Below, piece by piece: positions 55,101-63,866 of a DNA stretch of 64,000 nucleotides. A model generated the notes under the pieces. That model worked only from the letters and a program-made list of their open reading frames with translations. It was not told where the DNA came from and did not search any database. Every line of letters starts with the position of its first letter. Positions within the stretch are counted from its first letter, which is position 1. This DNA comes from Marinoscillum pacificum (GTDB taxonomy: Bacteria > Bacteroidota > Bacteroidia > Cytophagales > Cyclobacteriaceae): positions 186,001 through 250,000 of the forward strand of contig NZ_JAMZMJ010000002.1 in assembly GCF_024714495.1 (NCBI RefSeq), in the 5' to 3' direction. The translations under genes were made by a program, and so were the position numbers.

Positions 55101-55167
55101 CAATTCCTCCAAGAAAGAGAAGCATTAAGACAATCCAACATCGTTTTAATATTTTCATATACATCAT
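52156..55167 (-). CDS. SusC/RagA TonB-dependent outer-membrane transporter (PUL2)
   Basis: About 1003 residues from the first ATG at 55167 (MMYMKILKRCW); a TTG at 55185 is less likely, and the ATG at 55158 is also possible. Signal peptide, carboxypeptidase-like domain (VTGRVISAEDNEPLVGVTIQ), TonB-box region (ELAEVVVVGYGIQDKKDVTG), plug (GMPGAGASVRIRGGNSINGS, SATSIYGSRGGNGVVLITTK) and a barrel ending in KVFTAGFNLSF. It is the first gene of the PUL2 operon, divergent from the HTCS. Confidence 0.95.
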   Translation of the reverse strand: MMYMKILKRCWIVLMLLFLGGIEVLAQVRVTGRVISAEDNEPLVGVTIQEKNTMNGTITDVEGNYSMSVTSDDAVLVFSYIGFQSDEVMISGRTQVNTSLQVDMSELAEVVVVGYGIQDKKDVTGAISSIKTEDIQNLPLRSVDQALQGRSAGVFFVQSSGMPGAGASVRIRGGNSINGSNEPLYVVDGVPISSGQGDANSLNPLNTINPNDIESIEVLKDASATSIYGSRGGNGVVLITTKRGKSGEGRVSFNAYYGFQKETNRYDLLNAKQFEELANEASLADGGPLLYDPSLNPVSTDWQDAMITDLAPMSNYNISATGGTNGTNYLMSFDYFNQEGIIKTSDLDRYSFRLNLDKDIKQNLKIGNSLTASYVKTNRANSGSIFSMLTTAPNLPIKQPDGSYTEYNNQGVGFNNPIALLDGYQNLNKTFRTIGNVYAAWEIVEGLTARTSWGLDASFNKNDTYIPQTVFSGAQVGGDASVFSGQTFTWLNENTINYKKSVGQHSFDILGGFTQQSSRYEAIGASAQGFLNDVTGTYDLGLGNPDAAQLPSSQVANWVIHSYIARVNYGFKDRYLLTLTGRADGSSRFGANNRFGYFPSAALAWRAIEESFIQDLNVFTDLKVRASYGITGNQDGIGNYPSLDLWDGTKYVFGDRIVTGITPSQVGNRNLKWERTTQADVGLEMGFFRNRLTFVADAYYKETNDLLLRVTIPTTSGFSSGMKNIGAVENKGLELSANGVIFDGGFKWTSGLNITFNHNKITSLGGEDEIIPASSPTVLRVNESLGTFYGYVSDGLFQTTEEIAVSAQPSARPGDVKFVDYDENGVINENDRRIIGNAQPQFFGGFNNTFSYKGFDLSVLLQYVYGNDLYNLNLRTLENLTGLQNQRTTVLDRWSPENTDTNVPRATATKPTNVSYDRYVEDGSYLRVKNVQLAYTIPSDALSKIGIEVMRVYVNAQNLFTFTNYTGLDPEVSRYGSDNISQGFDSGAYPNTKVFTAGFNLSF

Positions 55168-55251
55168 TTTTGGTAGGTTGATCAAGACATTAATTCTCTT
55201 GAATAATCATCTCTACAAAGCAATCACTATCCGCCCATTTCCATCTTTAAA

Positions 55252-55288
55252 AAAACCGCATATATCTTTGAGAAAATCGCAATATGCG
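55252..55288. promoter_or_regulatory. Candidate operator: AAAAYCGC direct repeat at 21-bp spacing between susC2 and HTCS2
   Basis: AAAACCGC (55252-55259) and AAAATCGC (55273-55280) are direct repeats exactly 21 bp apart, two helical turns, each followed by an AT-rich ATAT. An overlapping dyad CGCATAT (55257-55263) and ATATGCG (55282-55288) is also present. AraC-type activators commonly bind paired half-sites at this spacing (as in araI). It is 85-121 bp upstream of susC and 67-103 bp upstream of the HTCS start. Confidence 0.45.
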
Positions 55289-55354
55289 CCTTAAAAACCA
55301 CTTCAACTTATTAAAAAGGCAAAAAATCAACCTGTTTCATCTATATTGTCCAAC

Positions 55355-58300
55355 ATGATTCTCATCCGATCAATACTGAAATTCAGCTTTTTATTCATCC
55401 TTGTTTTATGGCAAAAAACTGTCTTTGGACAAGGAGATTTTCTTGCGTCAAATATCACTGACAGAGACGGTCTTCCACAGAACAAAATCAAATCAATTGT
55501 AAAAGACACTACCGGTTATATATGGATAGGCACTCAAAATGGCATTGCCAAGTACAATGGTTATGAGTTTACTTCGTATGCTAACCTAGATGGAATTGAG
55601 ATTACCACATTATTCTTATCAAATAACAATGACCTATGGGTTGGCACTCATTCTGGTCTGTTTCTTTATGACCGAATCAAAGATCAATTTCACAAAAAAT
55701 CTTTAGGAGATATTCGTCATATTGGAGCACAATCAGGGTTAATTTATTTTATAACTCGAGAGAAACTGTATTCTTTGACGAAAGAAGAAAATCAGCTTCT
55801 AGGCTACGATATCGAAGATGAGTTATACCTACGTCAGCTAGCTCAGAATGATGAGAGTTTATTTCTTGGCTTAGGCAAGCATGATGGAATTATAAAAGGT
55901 GAAGTACAAAATGATCGTTTTTTAATTAGAGAGCAATGGCTGAAAACCAAAGTCATTACCTGTTTGCGAGTGATTAATAATGAAACCTGGGTAGGAACTT
56001 CTGACGGAGAATTATACCAAATAAAAGAAGATAAACTCCATAAAATCACTTTGCAAAATAGTCATCCGATAAAAGACATTACAATCCATCAAAACAAAAT
56101 ATGGGTTGGTACAGATGGAAATGGCGTATTTATTCTAGGAAAAATCAATACTCATCTTGCACACCGACAAGGGTTTAAAAATTTAATTGGTAGTAATAAT
56201 ATTCAGAGCATACTTCCAATTGATGAGGAAAACATATGGATAGGTACTTATGATGCAGGCATCTATGCTCTATCTTCAAGTCACCATCAATTTAATAACC
56301 TTGCCGACCTTTATCATACTGAATTGGTCAATTTAACAGAAAGTGCCACGGCATCCTACCAGGATCATAGCAACCGCCTCTTATTAGGTACTCCAGGTGG
56401 GTTTGTGAGAATTGACCCTTCTACCAATGAAAAAGAAGAAATAGGATTTGATCAATGTAAATCACTACTCGGTGGAACAAAAGTGTTGGCATTTTCCGAA
56501 ACACAAGATCATCACATATTAGTTGGAACATATGATGGAGGACTTGGCTATTTTGATAAGAACTTAAATTTTATACAAACTTTTTATCCTTTCGACAATG
56601 AGAAAGCAGAACAAAACATTTCATTTATCTTCAATTTAACAAACAACAAGGTATTGGTTAGCTCCATGTATCATGGAATGTCCATTATTGACCTCAATAA
56701 AGGCTCAAGTAAACCCATACTTTTGAAGGAAAATGGTGATTCTATAATTAAATATCCCGTACAAGCAATAAGAAAGAAAGGTGGTGCACTTTATGCCTAT
56801 ATTTTTGGTAAGTCCATATACAAAATAAACACATCTGCTGCCGTATTAGAGCAGGTATTCAAACCAGACACACCTATTAATGATTTTAGATTAAATGAGG
56901 ATAACACCATTTGGTTGGCATCTAGAGGTAAAGGGCTTTTATTGTCGTCTTTAGATGGTGGACTAATTGAGCAGTACGACACTAATGATGGACTTCCATC
57001 CAATTTTTTATTACGAATTGAAAAGGATAACTCCTCCAACCTATGGGTTAGTAGTATCTCTGGACTTTGTAAGATTGATGCTGACCAATTAATTACCGTG
57101 TATGATCATAGACACGGACTTCCATCAAGAGAATTTACACCTTTTACTTCTACCATACTCCATAACGGCAATTTACTCTTTGGAACAGTAAAAGGTTTTG
57201 TATTAGCAAATACCACTGTATCACCGATTACATCTAGTCCGCCTTTTACAATCATTTCAGACATTACTTTTCAAAACAGGAGTATCAAGTCAGTTGATGA
57301 AATAGAGCTTAACAAACCGATTGAGTCTTTAGCTCAACTGAAAGTTCCATTCAAATACAATTCTTTTACGATTCACTTTTTCAATGATGACTATTCATTA
57401 CCTAAGCTCAATAAATTCAAATATCGCATGCTTGGGTTAGAAAAAGAATGGATTAACCTGAATGAGAACACCCAAACGACTTATACCAACTTATCTCCGG
57501 GTACTTACCAATTTGAAGTTAGTTCATCCAATAAATATGGCATCCAAAACACCTCTCCTACTAGATTAACCATTTCTGTTTCCCCTCCCTGGTACATGAC
57601 TTGGTGGGCATATCTAAGTTATATCATTAGTGCTTTTGGTCTTGGTTATCTGATTTACATCATAATGCTTAATAGAACCCATATGCTCAAAGAGCTTGAG
57701 TTTTCTGAATTCAGGCTCCAAACCACCCGTGATCTAAATGAGAAAAAACTACAATTTTTCACGAATATTACTCATGATTTTAAAACACCCCTCACCCTAA
57801 TTTCTGCTCCTCTTGAAGAACTTCTTCAGGATTCAACTATCAATGAAAAGGGAATAAGTAACCTACGCCTAATCAAAAGAAACTCTGACAGACTCTATCA
57901 CTTGATTATTGATCTTCTAGATTTTAGAAAAATTAATAACTCCGACTCGATGAGGCTAAACATCACTCAAACAGACATGAGCAGGTTTCTTCAAGACATT
58001 TATGATTCTTTTTACGCCGCATGCGAACAGCAAAGAATCACCTTAACTCTAGAAAATCATTCGCATGATCCGGTTTTTATAGATATAGAAAAGGTCAAAC
58101 GAATTCTTTGGAACATTCTATCCAATTCTCTCAAATTCACCCCTTCCAATGGCCAAATAACAATAATCAGTACGTTACATAATGACCAGTTATTTCTTCA
58201 GGTGACTGATACAGGAAGAGGCATGACGCAACATGAGGTAGATCGACTGTTCGACAGATATTATCAAACTGGGCATGAAATTGAAAATAAGGATTTTGGA

Positions 58301-59278
58301 ACTGGCCTGGGCATGGCCATTGTCAAAGGACTGGTTGAAAGCCATAGAGGAATCATTGAAGTAGTTTCAAAACCGAAATTCGGTTCAACTTTTCGAATAG
58401 TTTTACCGGCAACTAAGAATCACTATTCAGAAGATGAATTGATCAAAAAACCAAATGGCAATTATTCATATCTTCCACCCATTCAGTCAACTCATACAAT
58501 ATCTTCACCACCTGCTTCTACTAAATACAACCTCCCAAAAATTCTTATTTGTGAGGATAATCCTGAACTCAATGCATTTCTAGTGCAGGTTTTCGAAAGA
58601 GATTTCAGGGTAGAAACTTGTTTCAATGGAGCAGAAGGAATGGAACTCATACAAAAAAAATCTCCAGATCTAATCATTAGTGATGTAATGATGCCGAAAA
58701 TGGATGGTTATGAATTCTGTAAACAAATAAAATCCAACCTGGAGACCTCACATACTCCAGTGGTTCTATTGACAGCAAATAGTTCTTTGGACAAACAAAT
58801 AAAAGGGATGTCATATGGTGCGGATATTTACATCACTAAACCATTCAAAACCGAATTCCTGATTGCTTCAGTTAATTCAGTATTAGCCAACCGCCAAAAA
58901 TTACGAGAGAAATTTCAGGGATTACAAAAATTTAATGGTCAAGAAGAAAGTATAACACCTCAGGATCAACAATTCATGATCAAACTAAAGGATTTCATTA
59001 ATAACAACATAACTAACCCTGATTTAAACATTGAATTACTAGCAGATGAGATGAGCTGCAGTAAATCTAGTTTGACTAGAAAGGTAAAAAGCTTGACAGG
59101 AATCACTCCCATGGCTTATTTAAAAACCAATAGGTTAAATATGGCATATGAGATGCTTGCAAAAGAAAAACTTACAGTCAGCGAAGTAACCTATAAAACT
59201 GGCTTTTCTGATCCGAATTATTTTGCTACTAGTTTTAAAAAACAATTTGGGAAAAATCCATCACAGGTTTCTGGATAA
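55355..59278 (+). CDS. Hybrid two-component system regulator (HTCS) of PUL2
   Basis: 1307 residues from the ATG at 55355; a TTG at 55346 would add MSN. Signal peptide (about 1-26, ending VFGQ); periplasmic Reg_prop propeller repeats (about 30-640; IWIGTQNGIAKYNG, LWVGTHSGLFLYD); Y_Y_Y domain (about 660-735); membrane helix (about 745-770); kinase core with His807 in FFTNITHDFKTP and the GTGLGMAIVKGLVESHRG box; receiver with Asp1110 in IISDVMMPKMDG and Lys in TKPFKTE; AraC-type HTH (about 1215-1307). The ligand is a periplasmic sugar of unknown type. Its propeller has diverged from HTCS1, consistent with a different glycan. Confidence 0.93.
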   Translation: MILIRSILKFSFLFILVLWQKTVFGQGDFLASNITDRDGLPQNKIKSIVKDTTGYIWIGTQNGIAKYNGYEFTSYANLDGIEITTLFLSNNNDLWVGTHSGLFLYDRIKDQFHKKSLGDIRHIGAQSGLIYFITREKLYSLTKEENQLLGYDIEDELYLRQLAQNDESLFLGLGKHDGIIKGEVQNDRFLIREQWLKTKVITCLRVINNETWVGTSDGELYQIKEDKLHKITLQNSHPIKDITIHQNKIWVGTDGNGVFILGKINTHLAHRQGFKNLIGSNNIQSILPIDEENIWIGTYDAGIYALSSSHHQFNNLADLYHTELVNLTESATASYQDHSNRLLLGTPGGFVRIDPSTNEKEEIGFDQCKSLLGGTKVLAFSETQDHHILVGTYDGGLGYFDKNLNFIQTFYPFDNEKAEQNISFIFNLTNNKVLVSSMYHGMSIIDLNKGSSKPILLKENGDSIIKYPVQAIRKKGGALYAYIFGKSIYKINTSAAVLEQVFKPDTPINDFRLNEDNTIWLASRGKGLLLSSLDGGLIEQYDTNDGLPSNFLLRIEKDNSSNLWVSSISGLCKIDADQLITVYDHRHGLPSREFTPFTSTILHNGNLLFGTVKGFVLANTTVSPITSSPPFTIISDITFQNRSIKSVDEIELNKPIESLAQLKVPFKYNSFTIHFFNDDYSLPKLNKFKYRMLGLEKEWINLNENTQTTYTNLSPGTYQFEVSSSNKYGIQNTSPTRLTISVSPPWYMTWWAYLSYIISAFGLGYLIYIIMLNRTHMLKELEFSEFRLQTTRDLNEKKLQFFTNITHDFKTPLTLISAPLEELLQDSTINEKGISNLRLIKRNSDRLYHLIIDLLDFRKINNSDSMRLNITQTDMSRFLQDIYDSFYAACEQQRITLTLENHSHDPVFIDIEKVKRILWNILSNSLKFTPSNGQITIISTLHNDQLFLQVTDTGRGMTQHEVDRLFDRYYQTGHEIENKDFGTGLGMAIVKGLVESHRGIIEVVSKPKFGSTFRIVLPATKNHYSEDELIKKPNGNYSYLPPIQSTHTISSPPASTKYNLPKILICEDNPELNAFLVQVFERDFRVETCFNGAEGMELIQKKSPDLIISDVMMPKMDGYEFCKQIKSNLETSHTPVVLLTANSSLDKQIKGMSYGADIYITKPFKTEFLIASVNSVLANRQKLREKFQGLQKFNGQEESITPQDQQFMIKLKDFINNNITNPDLNIELLADEMSCSKSSLTRKVKSLTGITPMAYLKTNRLNMAYEMLAKEKLTVSEVTYKTGFSDPNYFATSFKKQFGKNPSQVSG

Positions 59279-59434
59279 AATACTCTGTTACAAAATGACC
59301 ATTTTAGTGAAATAAGAAATCCTGGCACTTCAGAAAAGTAGTGTTGATTCGGCAAAACACACGTTCAAAATGTAGTTTCTTAAAGTTATCCGACTATCCC
59401 AATTTTAAGATAAATCAATTAGCTAAGCACAGAC

Positions 59435-59465
59435 AACAAAAAAACCGCCCAGAATAACTGGGCGG
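59435..59465 (-). terminator. Rho-independent terminator of the sugar-acid operon
   Basis: CCGCCCAG (59445-59452) and CTGGGCGG (59458-59465) form a perfect GC-rich stem with a 5-base loop. On the minus strand it is followed by TTTTTTTGTTG (59434-59444). It lies about 90 bases beyond the gluconokinase stop, and the strong stem and T run make it a clear intrinsic terminator. Confidence 0.88.
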
Positions 59466-59518
59466 CTGAAATCAGAAATATGAGAAAGTATTGATGTAGA
59501 CATTCCGAAAGCACCTAC

Positions 59519-59544
59519 ACCCCCTACTTTCATGGGGTTCTTTT
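59519..59544 (+). terminator. Weak plus-strand hairpin with T run
   Basis: ACCCC (59519-59523) and GGGGT (59534-59538) can pair, followed by TCTTTTAATC. It could terminate the HTCS2 transcript 240 bases downstream of its stop. The stem is only 5 bp, so this is tentative. Confidence 0.3.
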
Positions 59545-59553
59545 AATCTTTTA

Positions 59554-60042
59554 CTATGGATGAATGAGTTTTTTGGTTACAGAATTCACAATATCCTGTA
59601 CAGTATGAGAAACATCAAAACACCAACCTTCCTTAGGGCGTTCATAAATTTGCAGTTGAGAGCCCAATAATTCCTTTGAGAAAAAATGTCCTGTCCTGCT
59701 ATTCAATCTGCTCAAAATCAAATCTTCACTGCCTTCCAAGGCAATCCATTGTATATTCGAAATAGTACAGGAAACCAATAATTCTCTGTAAGACGCTTTC
59801 AAAGCTGAGCATGCTAAAACGGCACCACCCTTTCGTTCCCAATTGCAAATTTGAGTAGACAATTGTTTCAACCACGTCACGCGATCATGATCATTCAGAG
59901 CAATCCCATCTGCCATTTTTTGGATATTCTTTTCAGAGTGATAATCATCGGCATCGTAAAATGGCAACTTCAATCTATCAGCTAATAATTTCCCAACTGT
60001 AGACTTACCTGTTCCAGCAACTCCACAAACAATATAAATCAT
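59554..60042 (-). CDS. gntK: Gluconokinase (GntK/IdnK family)
   Basis: 162 residues, the usual size. The P-loop is VCGVAGTGKSTVGKLLADRL (about 5-24), followed by FYDADDYHSEKNIQKMADGI and LNDHDRVTWLKQL, both hallmarks of gluconate kinase, and FFSKELLGSQLQIYERP near the C-terminus. It phosphorylates D-gluconate to 6-phosphogluconate with ATP in the cytoplasm. It starts 7 bp after the transporter stop and is the last gene of the operon. No 6-phosphogluconate dehydratase is visible, so any Entner-Doudoroff use of its product needs a gene elsewhere. Confidence 0.88.
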   Translation of the reverse strand: MIYIVCGVAGTGKSTVGKLLADRLKLPFYDADDYHSEKNIQKMADGIALNDHDRVTWLKQLSTQICNWERKGGAVLACSALKASYRELLVSCTISNIQWIALEGSEDLILSRLNSRTGHFFSKELLGSQLQIYERPKEGWCFDVSHTVQDIVNSVTKKLIHP

Positions 60043-60049
60043 GATTCAA

Positions 60050-61285
60050 TCAACTAAAGATGTTCACAAGGCCATTGTACATAATGATTAAAGCAAAAAT
60101 CAATGCACCTAACATAATAACGTTAATTCCCCATCGATTCCCTGGAACTCTAACACTTCTTCTATTCCAAAGTATCAATAAACTCAATATCACCAGAGGC
60201 AGCGCGAATACGTTGATCACTTGAGTGAAAATTTGACCTTTGATAGGATTAAATCCAAAAAGTGGAATACTAAGAGCTAAGACACTCGCTATTGCTGTAA
60301 TTACCTTGAATCGAACAGATGACACATCCAACTTACCAGCCCTAAAATCCCCAATCATGAGTGGAACAATCATCAAACATGGAAAAATAGAAGAAAGCCC
60401 TGCACATAAAGTCCCTGCAAAAAAGATGCTCACCGCAAACTTCCCAGCTGCTGGCTCTAAGGTCGCTGACATATCCAGCACGCTGTTAATCTCTCTCTCC
60501 TGCCCAAACATACTGCCACTGGCCACTCCCATGATGGCTCCACTCACTACAAATATGAGTATCGCAGCAGTTATCGAATCTTTACGATGCTTTGCATATT
60601 CATCAATGGTCCATTCTTTTCCCTGAACAAACATCGGTCTGGATACGAATGTAGCTGAAGCCATGGTAGTTCCTACAAAAGCAGCTACAAGCACCCCAGC
60701 TCCAGACACATTAGGGATTTCAGGAATGAGGCCTAGTATAATTTGGGATGGTAATGGAAAAACAAAAATTAAAGTAAACAGAAATGAAATAGCCATGATG
60801 AAAACGAATACCGTCAGTACTTTTTCAAAAGATGAGTAGTTTCCCCTGATCATTAGGTAATAAAATGATCCGATAATTAGAATGGCTAAACCAAGTACTA
60901 TGAGGTAAGAATATCCTTGTAATTGAGGAAAGTAAATCGCCATTAACTCAAATATGACATTTGATGTAATTCCTAATATTCCAACCAGGGAATTCCATTG
61001 ACCAACAGCTACACTCACCAGTATTGCGATGGCGACAAATTTACCTATCGGCAAATGCTTTTTCAATGCATAAAGGAGGGTCTCGTTGGTCAACAAATAA
61101 TAACTTCCAGAAACATAAATGAGGGTACCGGTAAACAAACAACTCAAAACCAAAACCCACAATAATTCCATCCCAAAGGAATTCCCCGCTACAATCATTG
61201 AGGTAACACTACCAGTCCCAATAGTATAACCTATAGCAAATATCCCAGGCCCAAATCCACGAACTAAATTTGAAAGACTTTTCAT
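60050..61285 (-). CDS. NRAMP-fold membrane transporter lacking canonical metal-site motifs
   Basis: 411 residues from the ATG at 61285 (MKSLSNLVRGFGPGIFAIGY), with about 11 membrane helices. The first helix follows the NRAMP pattern GPGxxxxxGY, but where metal transporters have DPGN it reads GTGS (IGTGSVTSM). In helix 6, where they have MPHN, it reads ASAT in GTTMASATFVSRP. The metal-coordinating Asp, Asn, Met and His positions are therefore gone. It lies between gluconokinase and KDPG aldolase genes, so an organic acid or sugar acid is a plausible substrate (inference). Automated annotation would probably call it a divalent-metal transporter, which the motifs do not support. Confidence 0.75.
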   Translation of the reverse strand: MKSLSNLVRGFGPGIFAIGYTIGTGSVTSMIVAGNSFGMELLWVLVLSCLFTGTLIYVSGSYYLLTNETLLYALKKHLPIGKFVAIAILVSVAVGQWNSLVGILGITSNVIFELMAIYFPQLQGYSYLIVLGLAILIIGSFYYLMIRGNYSSFEKVLTVFVFIMAISFLFTLIFVFPLPSQIILGLIPEIPNVSGAGVLVAAFVGTTMASATFVSRPMFVQGKEWTIDEYAKHRKDSITAAILIFVVSGAIMGVASGSMFGQEREINSVLDMSATLEPAAGKFAVSIFFAGTLCAGLSSIFPCLMIVPLMIGDFRAGKLDVSSVRFKVITAIASVLALSIPLFGFNPIKGQIFTQVINVFALPLVILSLLILWNRRSVRVPGNRWGINVIMLGALIFALIIMYNGLVNIFS

Positions 61286-61312
61286 TTTCAATGGCTTAAG
61301 CGTATTTCCTAA

Positions 61313-61969
61313 TTAAATGGATTGTACATACTCCATCATATTTTCCACTTTACGCTTTAGCTGGTCATATTCCTCATTTTCAATGAGCTGTCTGGTAATT
61401 AGTTGACTTCCCATCCCTACACAAGTTACCCCAGCTGTAAACCATTCTTCCAGGTTTTGTTTGGTAGGTAGCACACCTCCAGTAGGCATTAGTTTAAGTT
61501 CAGGACATGGACCAAGTACTCCTTTGACAAATTTGGGTCCAAGAACATCCGCAGGAAAGACTTTCATCAAACTTGCACCCATACGTTTTGCTGTCACAAT
61601 CTCAGTGAGTGTACCACATCCAGGCACCCATACTAAATCATTCTGACTACAGTATGCGGCCATTTCAGTATCAATAATAGGGCTTACAAAGAAGTCAGCT
61701 CCTAAATCCTGATACTTTTTGGTTGTTTCTACTTCCACTAAGGACCCAACTCCAAGGAGCAAACCTGGAAACTCAGATCGCATACTACTCAAAAATTTAA
61801 ATACATCTACGGCCTGAGCACTTCTATTCGTAAATTCGAACGATCTAATCCCCCCCTCATAACATGCTCTTAAAACATTCAACGCAACATCCTTATTGTC
61901 ATGATTGAATACAGGAACAACCTTGTTATCAGACACAACCTCGATAAATCTTGTACTATCTATTTTCAT
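61313..61969 (-). CDS. eda: 2-dehydro-3-deoxy-phosphogluconate aldolase (KDPG aldolase family)
   Basis: 218 residues, class I aldolase. Schiff-base Lys136 in LMKVFPADVLGPKFV, Glu45 in SFEFTNRS, and the phosphate-binding LMPTGGVLPTKQNLEEW and VGMGSQLI segments are all in family positions. It splits KDPG into pyruvate and glyceraldehyde-3-phosphate. Its start shares one base with the stop of the KDG kinase gene, so the two steps kinase then aldolase are coupled. Confidence 0.92.
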   Translation of the reverse strand: MKIDSTRFIEVVSDNKVVPVFNHDNKDVALNVLRACYEGGIRSFEFTNRSAQAVDVFKFLSSMRSEFPGLLLGVGSLVEVETTKKYQDLGADFFVSPIIDTEMAAYCSQNDLVWVPGCGTLTEIVTAKRMGASLMKVFPADVLGPKFVKGVLGPCPELKLMPTGGVLPTKQNLEEWFTAGVTCVGMGSQLITRQLIENEEYDQLKRKVENMMEYVQSI

Positions 61970-62991
61970 TATCTTTCTATTTTTCCTTGATGCTTATGTA
62001 GCATTACACTCTCAATCTGACTAGCATTGAACAAACTAAAGTCCCCTGGAATCGTGAGTTTCAATACCGAAGCGGCTGTAGCGTAATTCACTATAAAATC
62101 ATTAGACTTTTTGTTAGATATACCATAGATGAGGCCTGCCATAAAAGCATCTCCCCCACCTATTCGCTCGACTATAGAAGTAACTTCTTGTTTTTTGGCA
62201 CTATACATCTCACCATTATGATACAATGCACCCCCAACTACATTATGATCCGCGGAAATAACATCTCTAAGGGTCATTGCTATATATTCCAGGTTAGAAT
62301 ATTCCCGATGTATAGCATGATAGGACTCTGCTAATTCTGTAGCATCCTGGTAATAGTTTTTCACAGGAACTTTAGTCCCAGTCATTAAATTAAACGTAGC
62401 AGGATCGCCAAGCAAAACATCCACATACCCCAAAATAGTAGGCATTATTTCATGTGGCTTTTTACCATAATTCCAAAGGTTTTTTCGAAAGTTCAAATCC
62501 ATTGATACTTTCATGCCAAATGATTTTGCCACTTTTACTGCCTCTAGACATACATTAGCTGCTGATTGACTAACTGCTGGCGAGATACCTGATAAGTGTA
62601 ACCAGTTACTACCAGAGAATACTTCTCCCCAGTTGATATCCTCCCTCAAAATATTAGCAAAAGAAGAACCATCACGATCATATATGACTTTGCTTCCTCG
62701 CACAGAAGCTCCTTGTTCTAAATAATAAAGACCAAACCGACCACTTCCTCGAGTAATCAACCTCGTATCTACTCCATGACTTTTAAAAGTAGTGATGGCA
62801 GCATCGCTAAGGTCATGCTCCGGTAATTTGGAAACTATCCTGGCCGACTGATTCATTTTAGCTAAACTCACAGCTACATTCGCTTCCGAACCACCAAAAT
62901 GAATATCCAGACTATTTGATTGACAAAAAAGTTGATTAGTTGGAGTAGACAGCCGAAGTAAGATCTCTCCAAAGCACGTAATTACTGACAT
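61969..62991 (-). CDS. kdgK: 2-keto-3-deoxygluconate kinase (PfkB family)
   Basis: 340 residues, PfkB/ribokinase fold. N-terminal GEILLRLSTP and HFGGSEANVAVSLAKM, and the C-terminal anion-hole motif VERIGGGDAFMAGLIYG with the catalytic Asp. With the adjacent aldolase this gives KDG to KDPG to pyruvate plus glyceraldehyde-3-phosphate. KDG is the common end product of uronate (pectin, alginate) and some aldonate routes. KDG specificity is supported by the neighbour; other sugar kinases share the fold. Confidence 0.85.
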   Translation of the reverse strand: MSVITCFGEILLRLSTPTNQLFCQSNSLDIHFGGSEANVAVSLAKMNQSARIVSKLPEHDLSDAAITTFKSHGVDTRLITRGSGRFGLYYLEQGASVRGSKVIYDRDGSSFANILREDINWGEVFSGSNWLHLSGISPAVSQSAANVCLEAVKVAKSFGMKVSMDLNFRKNLWNYGKKPHEIMPTILGYVDVLLGDPATFNLMTGTKVPVKNYYQDATELAESYHAIHREYSNLEYIAMTLRDVISADHNVVGGALYHNGEMYSAKKQEVTSIVERIGGGDAFMAGLIYGISNKKSNDFIVNYATAASVLKLTIPGDFSLFNASQIESVMLHKHQGKIER

Positions 62992-63075
62992 AGTTCTATG
63001 AAAGGAAGTATAAGCGTATTGTTAATTCTGAAAATCCTAAAAAACCTATTCAATACGCTCACTTCCTCAATTAAT

Positions 63076-63828
63076 TTATGAAAAGGCTAAACCGCCATTA
63101 ATATCGACATTGTTGCCATTTAGAAAACTTGATTCAGGACCAGCTAAATAAGCCACTAAATCAGCCACTTCCTCTGCTCTCCCTTCACGACGTAGAGGAG
63201 TATTGGCCGCAACCTTCTCCCTTACATCATCTTTGGTAAAATCATCATGAAATTTAGTCCCGATCAACCCCGGACACACGGCGTTTATTCTAATTCCCTG
63301 TGGTCCCAACTCCTTCGCCCAATTGCGAGTTAAAGTCATAACGGCTCCTTTGGATGCCGCATAAATTACCGAACCAGGACCGCCTCCGTCTCTACCGGCT
63401 TGTGAAGCTATGTTTACAATAGCAGAACCTGATGGCATCAGTGGTTTGAATGCCTGGGTCACAAAAACCGTTCCTTTGAGATTGACGTTCATTACCAGAT
63501 GATAAAAATCCTCATCTAGTTCCTCAATCGTTTTTCTAGCAAATAATCCACCAGCATTATTCACTAGAATATCTACCTTCTTACCAAAGGCCTCGGTAGT
63601 TTTTAAAACTAAATTATCTATATCTGACTGTTTGGTTACGTCTCCATATACAGCAATAGCTTCACCTCCTACGGCTTTGATCTCAGCTAAGGTTTCATCA
63701 CTGTCTTTTTTACTATTAAGGTAATTAACTACAACTTTAGCTCCTTCTTTGGCAAGCTTAACTGATATAGCACGTCCTATATCTCTTGATCCGCCTGTTA
63801 CAATGGCTACTTTTCCTGTTAACTTCAT
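63076..63828 (-). CDS. Short-chain dehydrogenase/reductase of sugar-acid catabolism
   Basis: 250 residues, classic SDR. NAD(P)-binding TGGSRDIGRA (12-21), NNAG near 90, active-site Ser in VNIASQAGR, Tyr and Lys in YAASKGAVMTLTRNW, and the C-terminal GNNVDINGGLAFS. In Bacteroidota alginate and pectin operons an SDR next to KdgK and KDPG aldolase reduces 4-deoxy-5-hexoseulose uronate (DEH) or oxidises 2-keto-3-deoxygluconate (KduD type). Either fits here, and the sequence alone does not decide. It is followed after 84 bp by the KDG kinase gene. Confidence 0.8.
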   Translation of the reverse strand: MKLTGKVAIVTGGSRDIGRAISVKLAKEGAKVVVNYLNSKKDSDETLAEIKAVGGEAIAVYGDVTKQSDIDNLVLKTTEAFGKKVDILVNNAGGLFARKTIEELDEDFYHLVMNVNLKGTVFVTQAFKPLMPSGSAIVNIASQAGRDGGGPGSVIYAASKGAVMTLTRNWAKELGPQGIRINAVCPGLIGTKFHDDFTKDDVREKVAANTPLRREGRAEEVADLVAYLAGPESSFLNGNNVDINGGLAFS

Positions 63829-63866
63829 TAATCTATCTTCTAATGAATTAGTGATTTTTAAAAATG

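Noticed and set aside
60050-61285. Mn2+/Fe2+ transporter annotation
   Set aside because: The DPGN and MPHN metal-site motifs are replaced by GTGS and ASAT, and the operon is for sugar acids.
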